In this document: positions 1 through 9,361 of the stretch, in pieces
How the letters are laid out: the number at the start of each line of letters is the position of its first letter
Numbering within the stretch: position 1 is the first letter of the stretch
Origin: Hoeflea algicola
GTDB taxonomy: Bacteria; Pseudomonadota; Alphaproteobacteria; Rhizobiales; Rhizobiaceae
NCBI RefSeq assembly: GCF_026619415.1
Contig: NZ_JAOVZR010000001.1
Location: 2,774,501 to 2,838,500, forward strand
DNA length: 64,000 nucleotides
Direction: 5' to 3'
The notes under the pieces: generated by a model
Told to the model about the DNA's origin: nothing
The model's input: only the letters and a program-made list of their open reading frames with translations
Database searches by the model: none
Program-made: the position numbers and the translations under genes

Positions 1-498
1 GGTCGGATTGTTCGGATTGGCAAGGAAAACCAGCTTGGTCCGCTCGGTAACGGCAGCCAGGATTCGGTCGACATCGGCATTGAGATCATCATTGTCGGCA
101 ACCGTCACCGGGGTGGCACCGGCGGCCATGATCTGGATCTTGTAGACCAGGAACCCGTGTTCGGTGAACAGGCCTTCGTCACCGGGGCCGAGATAGGTCT
201 GGCAAAGAAGGCCGAGCAATTCATCCGAACCGTTGCCACACAGGATATTGCCGGGATTAAGTCCATAGGCGCGTCCGATCGCCTCTCGCAACACATGCGC
301 GGAACCATCCGGGTAGATCGCCAGGTTGGCGCTTCTGGCTGCAATCGCCTCGGCGACCTTCGGGCTCGGCCCCAGCGGTGATTCGTTTGAGGACAGCTTG
401 TAGACCTTGGCCACGCCATGGGCAGTCTCGCGGCCCGGAACATAGGCTGCGATATCTAAAACACCCGGTTTTGGACGTGGCATGTCGGTGCTGTTCAT
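1..498 (-). CDS. hisC: Histidinol-phosphate/aromatic aminotransferase, 3' part cut by window edge
   Basis: PLP-dependent class I/II aminotransferase of the HisC family, which transfers an amino group to imidazole-acetol phosphate (or an aromatic oxo acid) in histidine or Phe/Tyr synthesis. The first 166 codons are visible and the frame is still open at base 1. The N-terminal part has the substrate-loop sequence [13 protein letters not shown], then GNGSDELL, and the visible end reads [11 protein letters not shown], a family hallmark before the PLP lysine. ATG at 498 follows a GAAAG-like stretch; a second in-frame ATG lies at 483. Because rhizobia carry several paralogues, the substrate (histidinol phosphate or prephenate/phenylpyruvate) cannot be fixed. 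The family assignment is secure. Confidence 0.85.
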   Translation of the reverse strand, partial: MNSTDMPRPKPGVLDIAAYVPGRETAHGVAKVYKLSSNESPLGPSPKVAEAIAARSANLAIYPDGSAHVLREAIGRAYGLNPGNILCGNGSDELLGLLCQTYLGPGDEGLFTEHGFLVYKIQIMAAGATPVTVADNDDLNADVDRILAAVTERTKLVFLANPNNPT

Positions 499-580
499 GG
501 GAAAGGCTCCTTGCTTGCGGAAGGCCGAAAATAATGGGGCGGAAATAACCCCTTGCGGCGATCTTGTCGAGAGACTGCGC

Positions 581-1348
581 TCAGTGCGCAGCGGTATCGG
601 CTGAATTGCGCCGACGATGCGCCGCACGCGAAGTCTGCGGCGATAGCACCGGCACGAACACCCGACGCGACGCCCGCGCAGCCACCGGCAGGCCCTGATA
701 GAGCCGCTTCTGCGCTTCGACCACGATCACGCCCGAAAAAACCGGCCACATCCTGCGGCCAAGCCGTTCGAATATCCCGCGCAGACGCAACACCACTGCG
801 CGGTCCGATGGCGGGAAGAACAGCGCCTCGGCAAACGCTCCCGGAGTAAAATTGCTTTCCCGCAACAGCCGCACCAATTGGCCACGCGAATAGGGCCGCC
901 CAGCGCCGAAGGGCGTGTGCTCGAACCGGGCCCAGACACCGCGCCGGTTGGGCGCAACAATCACCAGCCTGCCGCCCGGCGCCAGCACCCGCCAAAGCTC
1001 CATAAGCGTTTCCCGTGGATTTTCGGCAAATTCCAGCGAATGCACCATCAGAATCCGGTCGAGCGAGGCGTCGGGCAGCGGCAGTTCCTCATCAAACACC
1101 AGGGCAGTGGCCGAGGGCCCTCCCGATGGCCAGTTCACCGCGCCCTGCCCGGCAGGCATGAACGCGAAAGTCCGTTCGGCATCGGGGCGGAACCGGTCGA
1201 GATAGGGCACCGCGTATCCCATCCCCATCAGCCGCTCACCCGGCAGGCTGGCCCAGATCGAGGACAACGCCATCGCCACCGAATGCTCCGCGAACCGCCC
1301 GAGGCGGGAATGATAAAACTGTCGCAGCTCCACAATATCGGTATGCAT
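581..1348 (-). CDS. Class I SAM-dependent methyltransferase
   Basis: 255-residue Rossmann-fold methyltransferase. The methyltransferase-11 pattern is visible: an acidic strand ([18 protein letters not shown]), then the post-motif segment [20 protein letters not shown] typical of SAM enzymes acting on small molecules or lipids. The N-terminal glycine loop is weak ([14 protein letters not shown]). I start at ATG 1348 ([12 protein letters not shown]); an upstream in-frame ATG at 1411 would add 21 residues without a ribosome site. The C-terminal 60 residues are Arg/Ala rich. It is divergent from gloB, an arrangement I recall from other rhizobia. The substrate is unknown. Confidence 0.8.
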   Translation of the reverse strand: MHTDIVELRQFYHSRLGRFAEHSVAMALSSIWASLPGERLMGMGYAVPYLDRFRPDAERTFAFMPAGQGAVNWPSGGPSATALVFDEELPLPDASLDRILMVHSLEFAENPRETLMELWRVLAPGGRLVIVAPNRRGVWARFEHTPFGAGRPYSRGQLVRLLRESNFTPGAFAEALFFPPSDRAVVLRLRGIFERLGRRMWPVFSGVIVVEAQKRLYQGLPVAARASRRVFVPVLSPQTSRAAHRRRNSADTAAH

Positions 1349-1529
1349 GTTTGGTGTCCCGAGCCCATCAATTGGCCGTTGCAATGACTTTACACCCTCA
1401 ACATGGCGCAATTGCCAGTAAAATCATCCTGTATCCCGCAGGAAGGAACCGAGACATACCGCTAAGGTGACGGATCAGGCAGCTGCCGTTATGATTTGAG
1501 AACTGATTCCAACGTCGAAGGAGAGTGCG

Positions 1530-2300
1530 GTGAGCAGCTTGATGATCGAACAATTCACCTGCCGGAGCGATAATTTCGGGATAATCCTGCACGATCCACT
1601 CACCGGCGACACGGCGAGCATCGATGCGCCCGACGGGGCCATAATTACCAACCGCCTCAGGCAAAGTGGTTGGGCGCTGACGGACCTGTTCATTACCCAC
1701 CACCACGCCGATCATGTCGAAGGCATCCCAGCCCTTGCTCTTCCCTATTCGCCAAGGATCATCGGTCCGAAAGCCGAGGCGGAAACGATTTCCGGACTAA
1801 CCCAGACAGTTGGCGATGGCGACACCTTCAAGTTTGCCGGCCGGACCGTGAAAGCCATCTCGACACCGGGCCATACCGCAGGTCATATCTGTTTTTATAT
1901 TCCCGATGAGGGATTGCTGTTTGCCGGCGATACCCTGTTCGCACTCGGCTGCGGTCGACTTTTCGAAGGGTCGCCGGGAGATATGTTCGGCTCCCTCTCC
2001 CGGCTCGGGGAACTCCCTGACGAGACCCGAGTCTATTGCGGCCACGAATACACACAGTCCAATGCCAATTTCGCCGTCACCGTCGACCCCGACAACCAGG
2101 AACTGGCAGACCGCATGAAGGATATCGTCGATTTGCGTGCCAAGGGTCTGCCAACCTTGCCCACCACTATCGGCTATGAAAAACGCACCAATCCATTCAT
2201 GCGCACCAGCGATGCCGGCATCCGCAAACAGCTCGGCATGGAAACCGCCAGCGATGTCGCGGTGTTTGCCGAGCTGCGTCGGCGCAAGGATGGTTTTTGA
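1530..2300 (+). CDS. gloB: Hydroxyacylglutathione hydrolase (glyoxalase II)
   Basis: Metallo-beta-lactamase-fold thioesterase, the second step of methylglyoxal detoxification: it hydrolyses S-D-lactoylglutathione to D-lactate and glutathione in the cytosol. 256 residues, the usual length. Metal ligands are visible in THHHADH (residues 56-62), in TPGHTAGH, in the GDTLF aspartate and in YCGHEYT. The C-terminal HAGH helical domain (NPFMR... region) binds glutathione. The start is GTG at 1530 with AAGGAGA five bases upstream. The next gene starts at or just after its stop, so the two are probably translated together. Confidence 0.95.
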   Translation: MSSLMIEQFTCRSDNFGIILHDPLTGDTASIDAPDGAIITNRLRQSGWALTDLFITHHHADHVEGIPALALPYSPRIIGPKAEAETISGLTQTVGDGDTFKFAGRTVKAISTPGHTAGHICFYIPDEGLLFAGDTLFALGCGRLFEGSPGDMFGSLSRLGELPDETRVYCGHEYTQSNANFAVTVDPDNQELADRMKDIVDLRAKGLPTLPTTIGYEKRTNPFMRTSDAGIRKQLGMETASDVAVFAELRRRKDGF

Positions 2301-2302
2301 GA

Positions 2303-2773
2303 ATGGATCCGGCACTCACTGCGCGCGACATCATCGCCCTGCTGGATATGAAGGAACATCCCGAGGGTGGCTGGTACCGTGAAACCTTTCGAGACACCGA
2401 GGGTGGCCCGCGCGGCCATTCGACCGCTATCTACTATCTGCTCGAAGGCGGCGACTGCTCCCATTGGCACCGCGTTACCGACGCCACCGAAATCTGGCAC
2501 TGGCATGGTGGCGGACCGCTGGCGCTGACCCTGTCTCCCGACGGATGCAACGCCCAATCCCATCGCCTGGGAATGAACCTGGCCGCAGGCGAGCGGCCGC
2601 AACTGGTGGTTCCTGCCGGATGTTGGCAAACTGCCGCATCTCTGGGCGCATGGACCCTGGTTGGCTGCACCGTGGCGCCGGGTTTTGAATTTTCCAGTTT
2701 CGAGATGGCCGCGCCCGACTGGCGGCCTTCACCCTATGACGGAGCACCGCTCAAACCAGAAGGCCGCGGGTAA
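2303..2773 (+). CDS. DUF985-family cupin protein
   Basis: Small beta-barrel cupin of the DUF985 (YML079-like) family, about 156 residues. Typical family sequence is seen: EHPEGGWYRETFR, STAIYYLLEGGDCSHWHRV, EIWHWHGG, and the closing FEFSSFEMA. The HWH and WHWH histidines could bind a metal, but no activity is established for the family. ATG at 2303 is chosen; an alternative TTG at 2297 overlaps the gloB stop and has AAGGA six bases upstream, so translational coupling is possible. The 3' end overlaps the converging YhhN gene by 23 bases. Confidence 0.8.
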   Translation: MDPALTARDIIALLDMKEHPEGGWYRETFRDTEGGPRGHSTAIYYLLEGGDCSHWHRVTDATEIWHWHGGGPLALTLSPDGCNAQSHRLGMNLAAGERPQLVVPAGCWQTAASLGAWTLVGCTVAPGFEFSSFEMAAPDWRPSPYDGAPLKPEGRG

Positions 2774-3398
2774 TCAGCACCTGTCCTGAATAATAGAGCA
2801 CCCAGACAGCAATGCTGCTGGCGCGCCGGGCTGGACTGTCTTTTGTCATCAGGAATTTTTCCGTGCCCAGAATCGCGTCCGAAGCCATGAACAACACCAC
2901 GCCCGCCAGCACCTGCCCGCCAAGCGTCACGCCGCCAAGTCCCATGCTGGCAATCGCCAGCGCATAGGCTGCCACCGGCAACGCCAGCGGCCCTGCCCCG
3001 CGCACCATCACGAAACCGACGACCAGCGCAAAGACCACAACCGCGGCCAGACCAGGCAGCACATCAAGACTGAAACCGGGCCCCGACGATATGAACAGCA
3101 CCGCATAGAAAATATGAGCCAGCAGGAAGCTGCCGAGCCCGCCGAGAAACGCCGCCTCGCCCTCATGTGCCAGAAACGCGTCGCCAAGCGCCGAGAGCGC
3201 CAGCGCGAAGATCAGCAGCAGCGGCCCGCCGACGGCCAAAGCCATCACCGACAGGGCTGCAACGGCTGCGGTCTTGGCCAGAGTTCGCATCAGCGACGTC
3301 GGCCGTTGAAGCATCAGTAAATAGATCACAAAACCCACCAGCGAAATCAGCAAGCAGGCAAGGACGACACCATTATGGTTCTCGAAGAAAGCGCTCAT
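2751..3398 (-). CDS. YhhN/TMEM86-family membrane protein (lysoplasmalogenase family)
   Basis: 215-residue integral membrane protein with about seven to eight hydrophobic segments. Conserved polar positions of the YhhN/TMEM86 family are present inside the membrane segments: ALGDAFLAHE, SFLLAHIFYAVLF and MASDAILGTEKF. Mammalian members hydrolyse lysoplasmalogens; no bacterial substrate is settled, so the activity is inferred only from the family. Its ATG overlaps the stop of the upstream EamA gene by four bases, so both are read from one transcript. The last 23 bases lie opposite the end of the cupin gene. Confidence 0.8.
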   Translation of the reverse strand: MSAFFENHNGVVLACLLISLVGFVIYLLMLQRPTSLMRTLAKTAAVAALSVMALAVGGPLLLIFALALSALGDAFLAHEGEAAFLGGLGSFLLAHIFYAVLFISSGPGFSLDVLPGLAAVVVFALVVGFVMVRGAGPLALPVAAYALAIASMGLGGVTLGGQVLAGVVLFMASDAILGTEKFLMTKDSPARRASSIAVWVLYYSGQVLITRGLLV

Positions 3399-4270
3399 TT
3401 TCGCTTTTTCCGCTTCAACAGATCCTTGGCTGCCAGAAAGGCACCGCCGGTAATAAGCATCGCCGCCACCGCAATTGTGAGCGTCGCCTCACCATAGCCG
3501 AAGCCGATCAGAATCAGCGTCGACAGCAAAGGCGCCGCATAACTGGCCACGCCCAGAAACTGGATATTGCCGTTCTTCACACCATAATCCCAAGCGTAGA
3601 ACGCCAGCCCCACCGGCCCCAGCCCGAGACCGATGACGGCGAACCATTGCCCAGTGTTATCGGGCCAGACCGTGGTCTCCATCAGCAGATGGAACAGAAG
3701 CGACGCCACCGCCGAAATCATGCAGAACCCGGTGATCACATCCGTAGGCGTGGAGCCAAAACGCCGCGACAGCAACGAATAGCTCGACCATGTGAGTGCC
3801 GCGAGCACCGCCGCGCCGTAGCCGATCAGGCTACCACCGCCAAACCCGCCATCCGCACCCTGCAACAGGATCAGCGCCGTTCCCGACAGTCCCAGAAGCG
3901 CGCCAGCAACACGGTGCCAGCCGAGCCGCTCGCCCGGCAGCAGCGCCGAGCCGACGACGATCAGCAGCGGCCAGACATAGGCAATCAGGCCGGCCTCGAC
4001 CGCCGGGGCGTTCCTGAGCGCGGTGAAATAGAGAAAATGATAGCCGAACAGGCCAAACAGCCCCAGCGCCCAGACCTTGGCCGGCTGCCGCAATGCCCGA
4101 AATCGCGATGGCTGCCTCAGCATTGCCGAAACACCGATCACCGATCCGATGGCAAAACAGATTGCAGACAGCTGGAATGGCGGCATCGTGCCCGAGGCCG
4201 CCGTCAGCACCGCCAGGGAAGACCACATGATGATCGCCGAAAAACCGACAAGCGTGGGAAGTTTATGCAT
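3395..4270 (-). CDS. EamA/DMT-superfamily transporter, YddG-like
   Basis: 291-residue inner-membrane protein with ten predicted hydrophobic helices arranged as two EamA repeats, the standard drug/metabolite transporter layout. Features include FTALRNAPAVEAGLIAY in the first half and GPVGLAFYAWDYGVKNG in the second, which resemble aromatic amino acid exporters of the YddG type. The C-terminus ends in a basic KDLLKRKKRK tail. It is the first gene of a two-gene unit with the YhhN protein (four-base overlap). The substrate is inferred and not certain. Confidence 0.85.
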   Translation of the reverse strand: MHKLPTLVGFSAIIMWSSLAVLTAASGTMPPFQLSAICFAIGSVIGVSAMLRQPSRFRALRQPAKVWALGLFGLFGYHFLYFTALRNAPAVEAGLIAYVWPLLIVVGSALLPGERLGWHRVAGALLGLSGTALILLQGADGGFGGGSLIGYGAAVLAALTWSSYSLLSRRFGSTPTDVITGFCMISAVASLLFHLLMETTVWPDNTGQWFAVIGLGLGPVGLAFYAWDYGVKNGNIQFLGVASYAAPLLSTLILIGFGYGEATLTIAVAAMLITGGAFLAAKDLLKRKKRK

Positions 4271-4310
4271 GCTCAGTCCCCTTCAAGTGCGCGTACGCAC
4301 CCTTGGGCCT

Positions 4311-5096
4311 TTAGCCGCCAAACCGGGTTGCCGCAACCACCACCTGGCCAATCTTGGTCGGCACCTTGGCGTAGACCGGGGCATAGAACCCGCCCTCCTC
4401 ATGCTTGGCGAACCACACTTCCATGCTCGTGAGCTTTTGCAGATACCGGATCGTCGAGGAGCCTTTCCGGTATCCGGCTTTCGGCTCGAACCGGACCGCG
4501 CAGACGATGGCGTCACCCACAAATCCCTTCGTCCGGAACGGCCGCACCCCTTTTTCTGCAAGATGTAACGTCACCCGCGACTCGCCGTCAAAAATCGGCA
4601 GACTGCTGGGGCACACCCGGGCGCCCGCTGGAAACACCAGGCCCGATAGCGGATCAAGCACCGCGCGCATGTCGTCCGCGCTGACCGGCACCCAGTCGGC
4701 AGCCGTCCGCTTGCGCTTGGGCGTACTGGTCGCCGAACTGACATTGCCATTGTTGAACCGGACCTCGGTCCGGTGGTCCTTGGCATCGGTCGAATAGGCC
4801 ACCGAGAAACGCGACGCCCGCAACCGATCCTTGCCGAACCTGCCCGAGACGCTGGCATTGCCACGGGTCTTGCTGACGATATCGGAAAGCGCCGACGTGC
4901 GCAGGCTGCCCGAAATCTGGTAGGAAGCGCCATCAATCTCGGTCTTGAAGCTCAGATAGGCCACCGGCAGGCCGATCAGCGATACCGAATAGTCGGTGAA
5001 GACCTGAACCGGCTCGGCGATCGCTGTTGGCTGCAGCGCCATATAAGGCGCCAGCGCAAGCATTCCGATGCAGAATACACCACGAAGTCGGGTCAT
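4311..5096 (-). CDS. Exported DUF3108 protein
   Basis: 261-residue secreted or periplasmic protein. A signal peptide covers about residues 1-28 (hydrophobic stretch, ALQPTAIAEP cleavage region), followed by a DUF3108 beta-rich domain with YSVSLIGLPVAYLSF and the C-terminal KLTSMEVWFAKHEEGG segment. The function of the family is unknown; an envelope or lipid-transfer role is often guessed from the fold. ATG 5096 is preferred because GAGAGG lies five bases upstream; a GTG at 5102 overlaps that site. It is divergent from rpmB, a neighbourhood I recall from other rhizobia. Confidence 0.8.
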   Translation of the reverse strand: MTRLRGVFCIGMLALAPYMALQPTAIAEPVQVFTDYSVSLIGLPVAYLSFKTEIDGASYQISGSLRTSALSDIVSKTRGNASVSGRFGKDRLRASRFSVAYSTDAKDHRTEVRFNNGNVSSATSTPKRKRTAADWVPVSADDMRAVLDPLSGLVFPAGARVCPSSLPIFDGESRVTLHLAEKGVRPFRTKGFVGDAIVCAVRFEPKAGYRKGSSTIRYLQKLTSMEVWFAKHEEGGFYAPVYAKVPTKIGQVVVAATRFGG

Positions 5097-5251
5097 GCGC
5101 ACCTCTCAAAGCCTCCGGCTCGACGGTCGCCGCCGATCCTGTTATTGCAGATAGCTCAACGTACAATGCGGCATTTCGATGCCTGCGGCGATATAAATTG
5201 AGAGATACGGCTACAGACGCGCTGTTCTGCCCGTTTATCCGCCATCCCGAC

Positions 5252-5280
5252 TTGACGCGGCTCGCGTGGCTGATTATAGA
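5252..5280 (+). promoter_or_regulatory. Sigma-70-type promoter for rpmB
   Basis: TTGACG (5252-5257) and TATAGA (5275-5280) are separated by 17 bases, close to the vegetative consensus. Transcription should start near 5287, giving a leader of about 85 bases before rpmB. It is one of the best promoter matches in the window. Confidence 0.7.
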
Positions 5281-5314
5281 CACGCGACTTTCCAATAAAG
5301 GCCTGTGGTCCTTT

Positions 5315-5341
5315 GGGTGAGCCCTCGATGTGGCTCAGCCC
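5315..5341 (+). promoter_or_regulatory. Hairpin in the rpmB leader
   Basis: GGG-TGAGCC pairs with GGCTCA-G-CCC around an eight-base loop (six pairs, one bulged G, three pairs). It lies about 30 bases upstream of the rpmB start and may be a structural element of the untranslated leader; there is no U-run, so it is not a terminator. Confidence 0.4.
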
Positions 5342-5371
5342 GTCCGCTGGCGAAGAGATAATAGGTGCAAG

Positions 5372-5668
5372 ATGTCCCGCAGCTGCGAATTGACCGGCAA
5401 GGCCGTCCAGTCTGGAAACAATGTCAGCCACGCCAATAACAGGACCCGTCGCCGGTTTCTGCCCAACCTGTGCAACGTTACGCTGATTTCCGATGCTCTC
5501 GGCCAGCGGTTCCGCCTGCGTATTACGGCTTATGCCTTGCGCACGGTTGAACATCGTGGCGGCCTCGACGCATTCCTGACCAAGGCCAAGGATGGCGAAC
5601 TGTCGATGCGCGCACGTCTGCTCAAGCGCCAGATCGCCAAGAAGCTTGACGAAAGCGCCGCCGCCTAA
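5372..5668 (+). CDS. rpmB: 50S ribosomal protein L28
   Basis: 98-residue L28 of the large ribosomal subunit. It starts [20 protein letters not shown] and contains [15 protein letters not shown], the conserved rRNA-binding basic stretch, and [14 protein letters not shown]. Length fits alphaproteobacterial L28. The ATG at 5372 follows AGGTG; reading the frame from 5330 would add a non-conserved extension. It has its own promoter and a downstream terminator hairpin, so it is probably monocistronic. Confidence 0.97.
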   Translation: MSRSCELTGKAVQSGNNVSHANNRTRRRFLPNLCNVTLISDALGQRFRLRITAYALRTVEHRGGLDAFLTKAKDGELSMRARLLKRQIAKKLDESAAA

Positions 5669-5696
5669 TCACGGCGCGGTTCTTACTCATCATGAT

Positions 5697-5720
5697 GGCG
5701 GGCTTGGGCCCGCCTTCTTC
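5697..5720 (+). terminator. Intrinsic terminator after rpmB
   Basis: A perfect seven-base-pair stem GGCGGGC (5697-5703) / GCCCGCC (5708-5714) with loop TTGG is followed by the pyrimidine run TTCTTC. It lies 28 bases after the rpmB stop and before the next gene. Confidence 0.6.
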
Positions 5721-5754
5721 CGTTTAACTGGTGGCATCAACCCAGGATAAAAAA

Positions 5755-6381
5755 ATGCGCTATTTCCCTTCTGTATTGCCGTTCATGGCCGTCATGGCCG
5801 CCGTTGTCGTTGCTTCGAACTTCCTCGTGCAGTTCCCGGTTGACCTGACGCTTGGCGCTCTCAACCTCGCCGATCTTCTGACCTGGGGCGCGTTCACCTA
5901 CCCGGTGGCGTTTCTGGTGACCGACCTCGCCAATCGTCGGTTTGGCGCCAGCGCCGCGCGCATGGTGGTATTCTGCGGCTTCGTGATCGCCGTCGTTCTG
6001 TCGATCTGGCTCGCCACGCCGCGGATCGCCGTCGCCTCCGGCACAGCCTTCCTGATGGCGCAGTTGCTTGATGTCGCAATCTTCGATCGTCTGCGCAACA
6101 AGGTCTGGTGGCTGCCGCCGCTGGTCTCGACCATCATCGGTTCAAGCCTGGATACGCTGGTGTTCTTCAGCCTTGCCTTTTCGCAAGCAGCCATCGTGAT
6201 CGGCCCCGGCGACAGCTTTGCCAGCGAGGCAGCGCCCCTGCTCGGTCTTTTCGCCCTGGAGGCACCACGCTGGCTGTCCTGGGCGCTGGGTGACCTCTCG
6301 GTCAAGCTGCTGGTAGGCCTTGCCATGCTGGCGCCTTATGGCGCGCTAATACCGGTTCTGGCGCCGCAGCCCCGCACCTGA
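5755..6381 (+). CDS. VUT-family queuosine precursor transporter (YhhQ-like)
   Basis: 208-residue integral membrane protein with about six helices. It matches the VUT/YhhQ family, which in E. coli takes up preQ0/preQ1 for queuosine tRNA modification. Visible family sequence: AAVVVASNFLVQFPV, LTWGAFTYPVAFLVTDLANRRFG and LRNKVWWLPPLVSTIIGSSLDT. ATG 5755 has AGGA seven bases upstream; a GTG at 5731 would add eight residues and runs close to the rpmB terminator. It faces the phytase-like gene tail to tail. I see no preQ1 riboswitch in the short leader. Confidence 0.9.
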   Translation: MRYFPSVLPFMAVMAAVVVASNFLVQFPVDLTLGALNLADLLTWGAFTYPVAFLVTDLANRRFGASAARMVVFCGFVIAVVLSIWLATPRIAVASGTAFLMAQLLDVAIFDRLRNKVWWLPPLVSTIIGSSLDTLVFFSLAFSQAAIVIGPGDSFASEAAPLLGLFALEAPRWLSWALGDLSVKLLVGLAMLAPYGALIPVLAPQPRT

Positions 6382-6426
6382 TTTCGAGCAAAGCCCGGAG
6401 CTGTCAAAGAAGGCATTCAGGAAAGT

Positions 6427-7452
6427 TTACTTCTCGTCGCCCAGATAGCGGAATTCAAGCAGCAGGTTGCGCTGCAGGATCGAATGATTGTCATCCGAGA
6501 CCAGCGTGACAAACACCTGGCCCTGATCGTCCGTGGTCACGTCCAACCCTTCCATATTGTCGATCTGGTAGCCGTAATCGGTTTCCAGAACGACTTCGCC
6601 ATCAACCAGATTGCCAACACCAATCCGGCTGCCGTCGATCCGACGGATCCGCATGCCGACCCCTTCGGCGATCGAAAACCGGCGTTCCAGCAGCAACAGG
6701 TCGCCATTGGGCAGGAAATCACCATCGGTGACGTTGTAGGGTGGATCACGCTTGACGTGGAATACGCCTTTCGACGGTCCGGTCAGGATCGCCGCGAAAA
6801 TATTGCCGTTGGTATCGAGACTCATCTCCGATACGGCGACAACCGCGCCGGCGAGGGATGAACTATCGGGCGCCACCATCACCGCTTCCAGGCCACGGTT
6901 GCCGCGAAACTCGGAAAGCGGGATCTGCAGCGGCAACGAACCGGTCGGCTTGGCGTTGCCCGGCGCATTGGCGGGATAGATATCCACCCGGTGAAGCCGC
7001 TCGAAACTGACCAGCACCTCATCGCCGCGCAGCACCATGCCTTCGGCATCGAACCGCCACTTTTCCCGTGAAGGCTGACCATCCAAACCCAGAATTGGCG
7101 ATACTTTGAAATCGCGAACCCCGACCATCCGGTTCTGCTCATCGCGATCGAGTCGCCCGGCATACCAGAAACCGGTGTCCATCACTCCGAGAAAGCGTTG
7201 CCTATCGGCGGACAGGCGAATGGCCGACATCGCTCCAAGCGCTGAATTGGATGAGCTCAGCTCAAGCCCGCCGACAAATTCGAAATCCCCAAAGCGGGTC
7301 TGGTCGGATCCGACCTTGAAGGTCTCGATCAACCGCGAGCGGATATCAATCGCACTCTCATCGGCGCGAACCAGCGGAGACAGCAAAGCAACGATCACGG
7401 CCAGCGCACCTGCCGCAGCAGAAAACCGCATCATCGAGCCGGTTTTGCTCAC
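6427..7452 (-). CDS. Exported esterase-like/phytase-like protein
   Basis: 341-residue periplasmic protein with a signal peptide (about residues 1-30, [20 protein letters not shown]) and a phytase-like beta-propeller domain (PF13449 type). Motifs include [43 protein letters not shown] and NMEGLDVT. Substrates are unknown; the name comes from fold similarity only. Its ATG overlaps the cobT stop by four bases, so it is translated as the third gene of the cobS-cobT unit although no cobalamin role is evident. Confidence 0.8.
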   Translation of the reverse strand: MSKTGSMMRFSAAAGALAVIVALLSPLVRADESAIDIRSRLIETFKVGSDQTRFGDFEFVGGLELSSSNSALGAMSAIRLSADRQRFLGVMDTGFWYAGRLDRDEQNRMVGVRDFKVSPILGLDGQPSREKWRFDAEGMVLRGDEVLVSFERLHRVDIYPANAPGNAKPTGSLPLQIPLSEFRGNRGLEAVMVAPDSSSLAGAVVAVSEMSLDTNGNIFAAILTGPSKGVFHVKRDPPYNVTDGDFLPNGDLLLLERRFSIAEGVGMRIRRIDGSRIGVGNLVDGEVVLETDYGYQIDNMEGLDVTTDDQGQVFVTLVSDDNHSILQRNLLLEFRYLGDEK

Positions 7453-9350
7453 GCCCGTTTGCGGCCGCGACGGGCTTTCGGATCCCCGCCTTCATCGGCA
7501 AACAGTGCTGCCAGTTGCTCTGTCATGGCGCCGGCCAGCTCTTCGGCATCGACGATGGTGACGGCACGGCGGTAGTAGCGGGTTACGTCATGGCCAATGC
7601 CGATCGCCAGCAGTTCCACCGGAGAGCGGGTTTCGATTTCCTCGATGACGGCGCGCAGGTGCCGCTCGAGATAATTGCCCGGATTGACCGACAGGGTCGA
7701 ATCATCAACCGGTGCGCCATCCGAGATCATCATCAGGATGCGCCGCTGCTCGGGCCGCTTGAGCAGTCGCGAATGCGCCCAGATCAGGGCCTCGCCGTCG
7801 ATGTTTTCCTTGAGCAGGCCCTCACGCATCATCAGCCCGAGATTGCGCCGGGCGCGCCGCCAGGGTGCGTCCGCCGACTTGTAGATGATGTGGCGCAAAT
7901 CATTGAGCCGGCCCGGCGTCGGTTGCTTGCCGCCAGTCAGCCATTTCTCGCGGCTCTGTCCGCCCTTCCAGGCCTTGGTGGTAAAGCCCAGCAGCTCCAC
8001 CTTGACGCCGCAGCGTTCCAGCGTCCGTGCCAGAATATCGGCGCAGGTGGCAGCCACGGTGATCGGCCGGCCACGCATCGAGCCTGAATTGTCAATCAGC
8101 AGGGTGACGACGGTATCGCGGAAGCTGGTGTCGCGCTCCATCTTGAACGACAGGGGCTGCATCGGGTCGATGATCATCCGCGTCAGTCGCGCCGGGTCGA
8201 GATAGCCTTCCTCGAGATCGAAATCCCAGGCCCGGTTCTGCTGCGCCATCAACCGCCGCTGCAACCGGTTGGCAAGCCGCCCGACCACGCCCTGCAGATG
8301 CGCCAGCTGCTTGTCGAGAAACGCGCGCAGCCGGTCCAGTTCGGCCTCCTCGCACAATTCCTGCGCAAGGATCTCCTCGTCAAATTCGGTGGTGAACACC
8401 TTGTAGTCGATCTTCTCGTTGAGATCGGAAAACTGATCGCCCGGCTTGCGGGTTTCGCCCGGCGTGTCGGCATCCTCGTCGCTGTCGTCGATCGTATCGT
8501 CGTCACCGACTTCCGCGCCGTCCATTTCGCCGGCGTCCATCTGCTCTTCCGATGATTCGCTTTCTTCAGCGGGGGCGGCGTCCGATCCGGCCTCTTCCTC
8601 GGAAGACTGCTCGTTCTGCTCGTCGCTGCTCGGCTGGTCGTCGTCGGAAACATCGTCCAGTTCGTCCTGCTCGTTGTCGTCATCGCCGTAATCCTCGGCC
8701 ATCTCCATGGCCGACAGCATCTCGCGGATCACCCGGGCGAAAGCTTGCTGGTTATCGACCGAGCTTTCCAGCGATTGCAGAATATCGCCGGCCTTGCCCT
8801 CGACGAAGTCGCGCCACAGCTCGACAACCTGGCCGGAAGCCTCGGGCGGCGCCCGTCCGGTCAGTTTTTCGCGCACCATCAGCGCCAACGCCTCTTGCAG
8901 CGGCGCATCCTCGCGGTTGGTGATGCCGCTGTAATTGGCGCGCTGGTATTTGTCTTCGAGCATCGAGGTGATGTTGTCGCCGATGCCGGTCATCTGCCGG
9001 GCGCCGATTGCCTCGACCCGCGCCTGTTCGACCGCGTCATAGACGGCACGCGCATCCGGCCCCTCCGGCGCCATGCGATTGTGCACGGCGTCGTCATGGC
9101 AGGCCTTGCGCAGCGCAATTGAATCGCCCACGCCGCGGGTTACCGCAAAATCATGCAGGGTCGGCCGTTTCGGCAGATCAGGCAGCCGCGCCCGATCGCC
9201 CGCAAGGCCCGGCCGGTCATTGCCAAACGTGACCTCAAGCTCGTTGTCGCCTGCGATCGCCCGGATACAGCCGGTCAGTGCTTGCTTGAACGGTTCGGCG
9301 TCAACCACGCCTGTGGGTTTTGATCTGATGTTGTCGCCGCGTCCGGCCAT
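7449..9350 (-). CDS. cobT: Aerobic cobaltochelatase subunit CobT
   Basis: 633-residue large subunit of the CobN-CobS-CobT chelatase, which inserts cobalt into hydrogenobyrinic acid a,c-diamide in the aerobic cobalamin pathway. Residues 1-215 form the CobT N-terminal domain, about 219-297 a very acidic Asp/Glu/Ser linker, and the C-terminal part a von Willebrand A domain with MIDAS motif DNSGS (residues 420-424). This architecture matches the family. It follows cobS by 11 bases, and both subunits form the AAA+/VWA complex in the cytosol. Confidence 0.97.
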   Translation of the reverse strand: MAGRGDNIRSKPTGVVDAEPFKQALTGCIRAIAGDNELEVTFGNDRPGLAGDRARLPDLPKRPTLHDFAVTRGVGDSIALRKACHDDAVHNRMAPEGPDARAVYDAVEQARVEAIGARQMTGIGDNITSMLEDKYQRANYSGITNREDAPLQEALALMVREKLTGRAPPEASGQVVELWRDFVEGKAGDILQSLESSVDNQQAFARVIREMLSAMEMAEDYGDDDNEQDELDDVSDDDQPSSDEQNEQSSEEEAGSDAAPAEESESSEEQMDAGEMDGAEVGDDDTIDDSDEDADTPGETRKPGDQFSDLNEKIDYKVFTTEFDEEILAQELCEEAELDRLRAFLDKQLAHLQGVVGRLANRLQRRLMAQQNRAWDFDLEEGYLDPARLTRMIIDPMQPLSFKMERDTSFRDTVVTLLIDNSGSMRGRPITVAATCADILARTLERCGVKVELLGFTTKAWKGGQSREKWLTGGKQPTPGRLNDLRHIIYKSADAPWRRARRNLGLMMREGLLKENIDGEALIWAHSRLLKRPEQRRILMMISDGAPVDDSTLSVNPGNYLERHLRAVIEEIETRSPVELLAIGIGHDVTRYYRRAVTIVDAEELAGAMTEQLAALFADEGGDPKARRGRKRA

Positions 9351-9361
9351 GGCGAAACCCG

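Noticed and set aside
1..498. hisC as a truncated pseudogene
   Set aside because: The frame is open at the window edge with conserved sequence to the last codon; it is cut by the window and not broken.
3167..4432. 421-codon Arg/Gln-rich open frame opposite the YhhN and EamA genes
   Set aside because: Typical antisense of hydrophobic coding sequence; no start site or domain.
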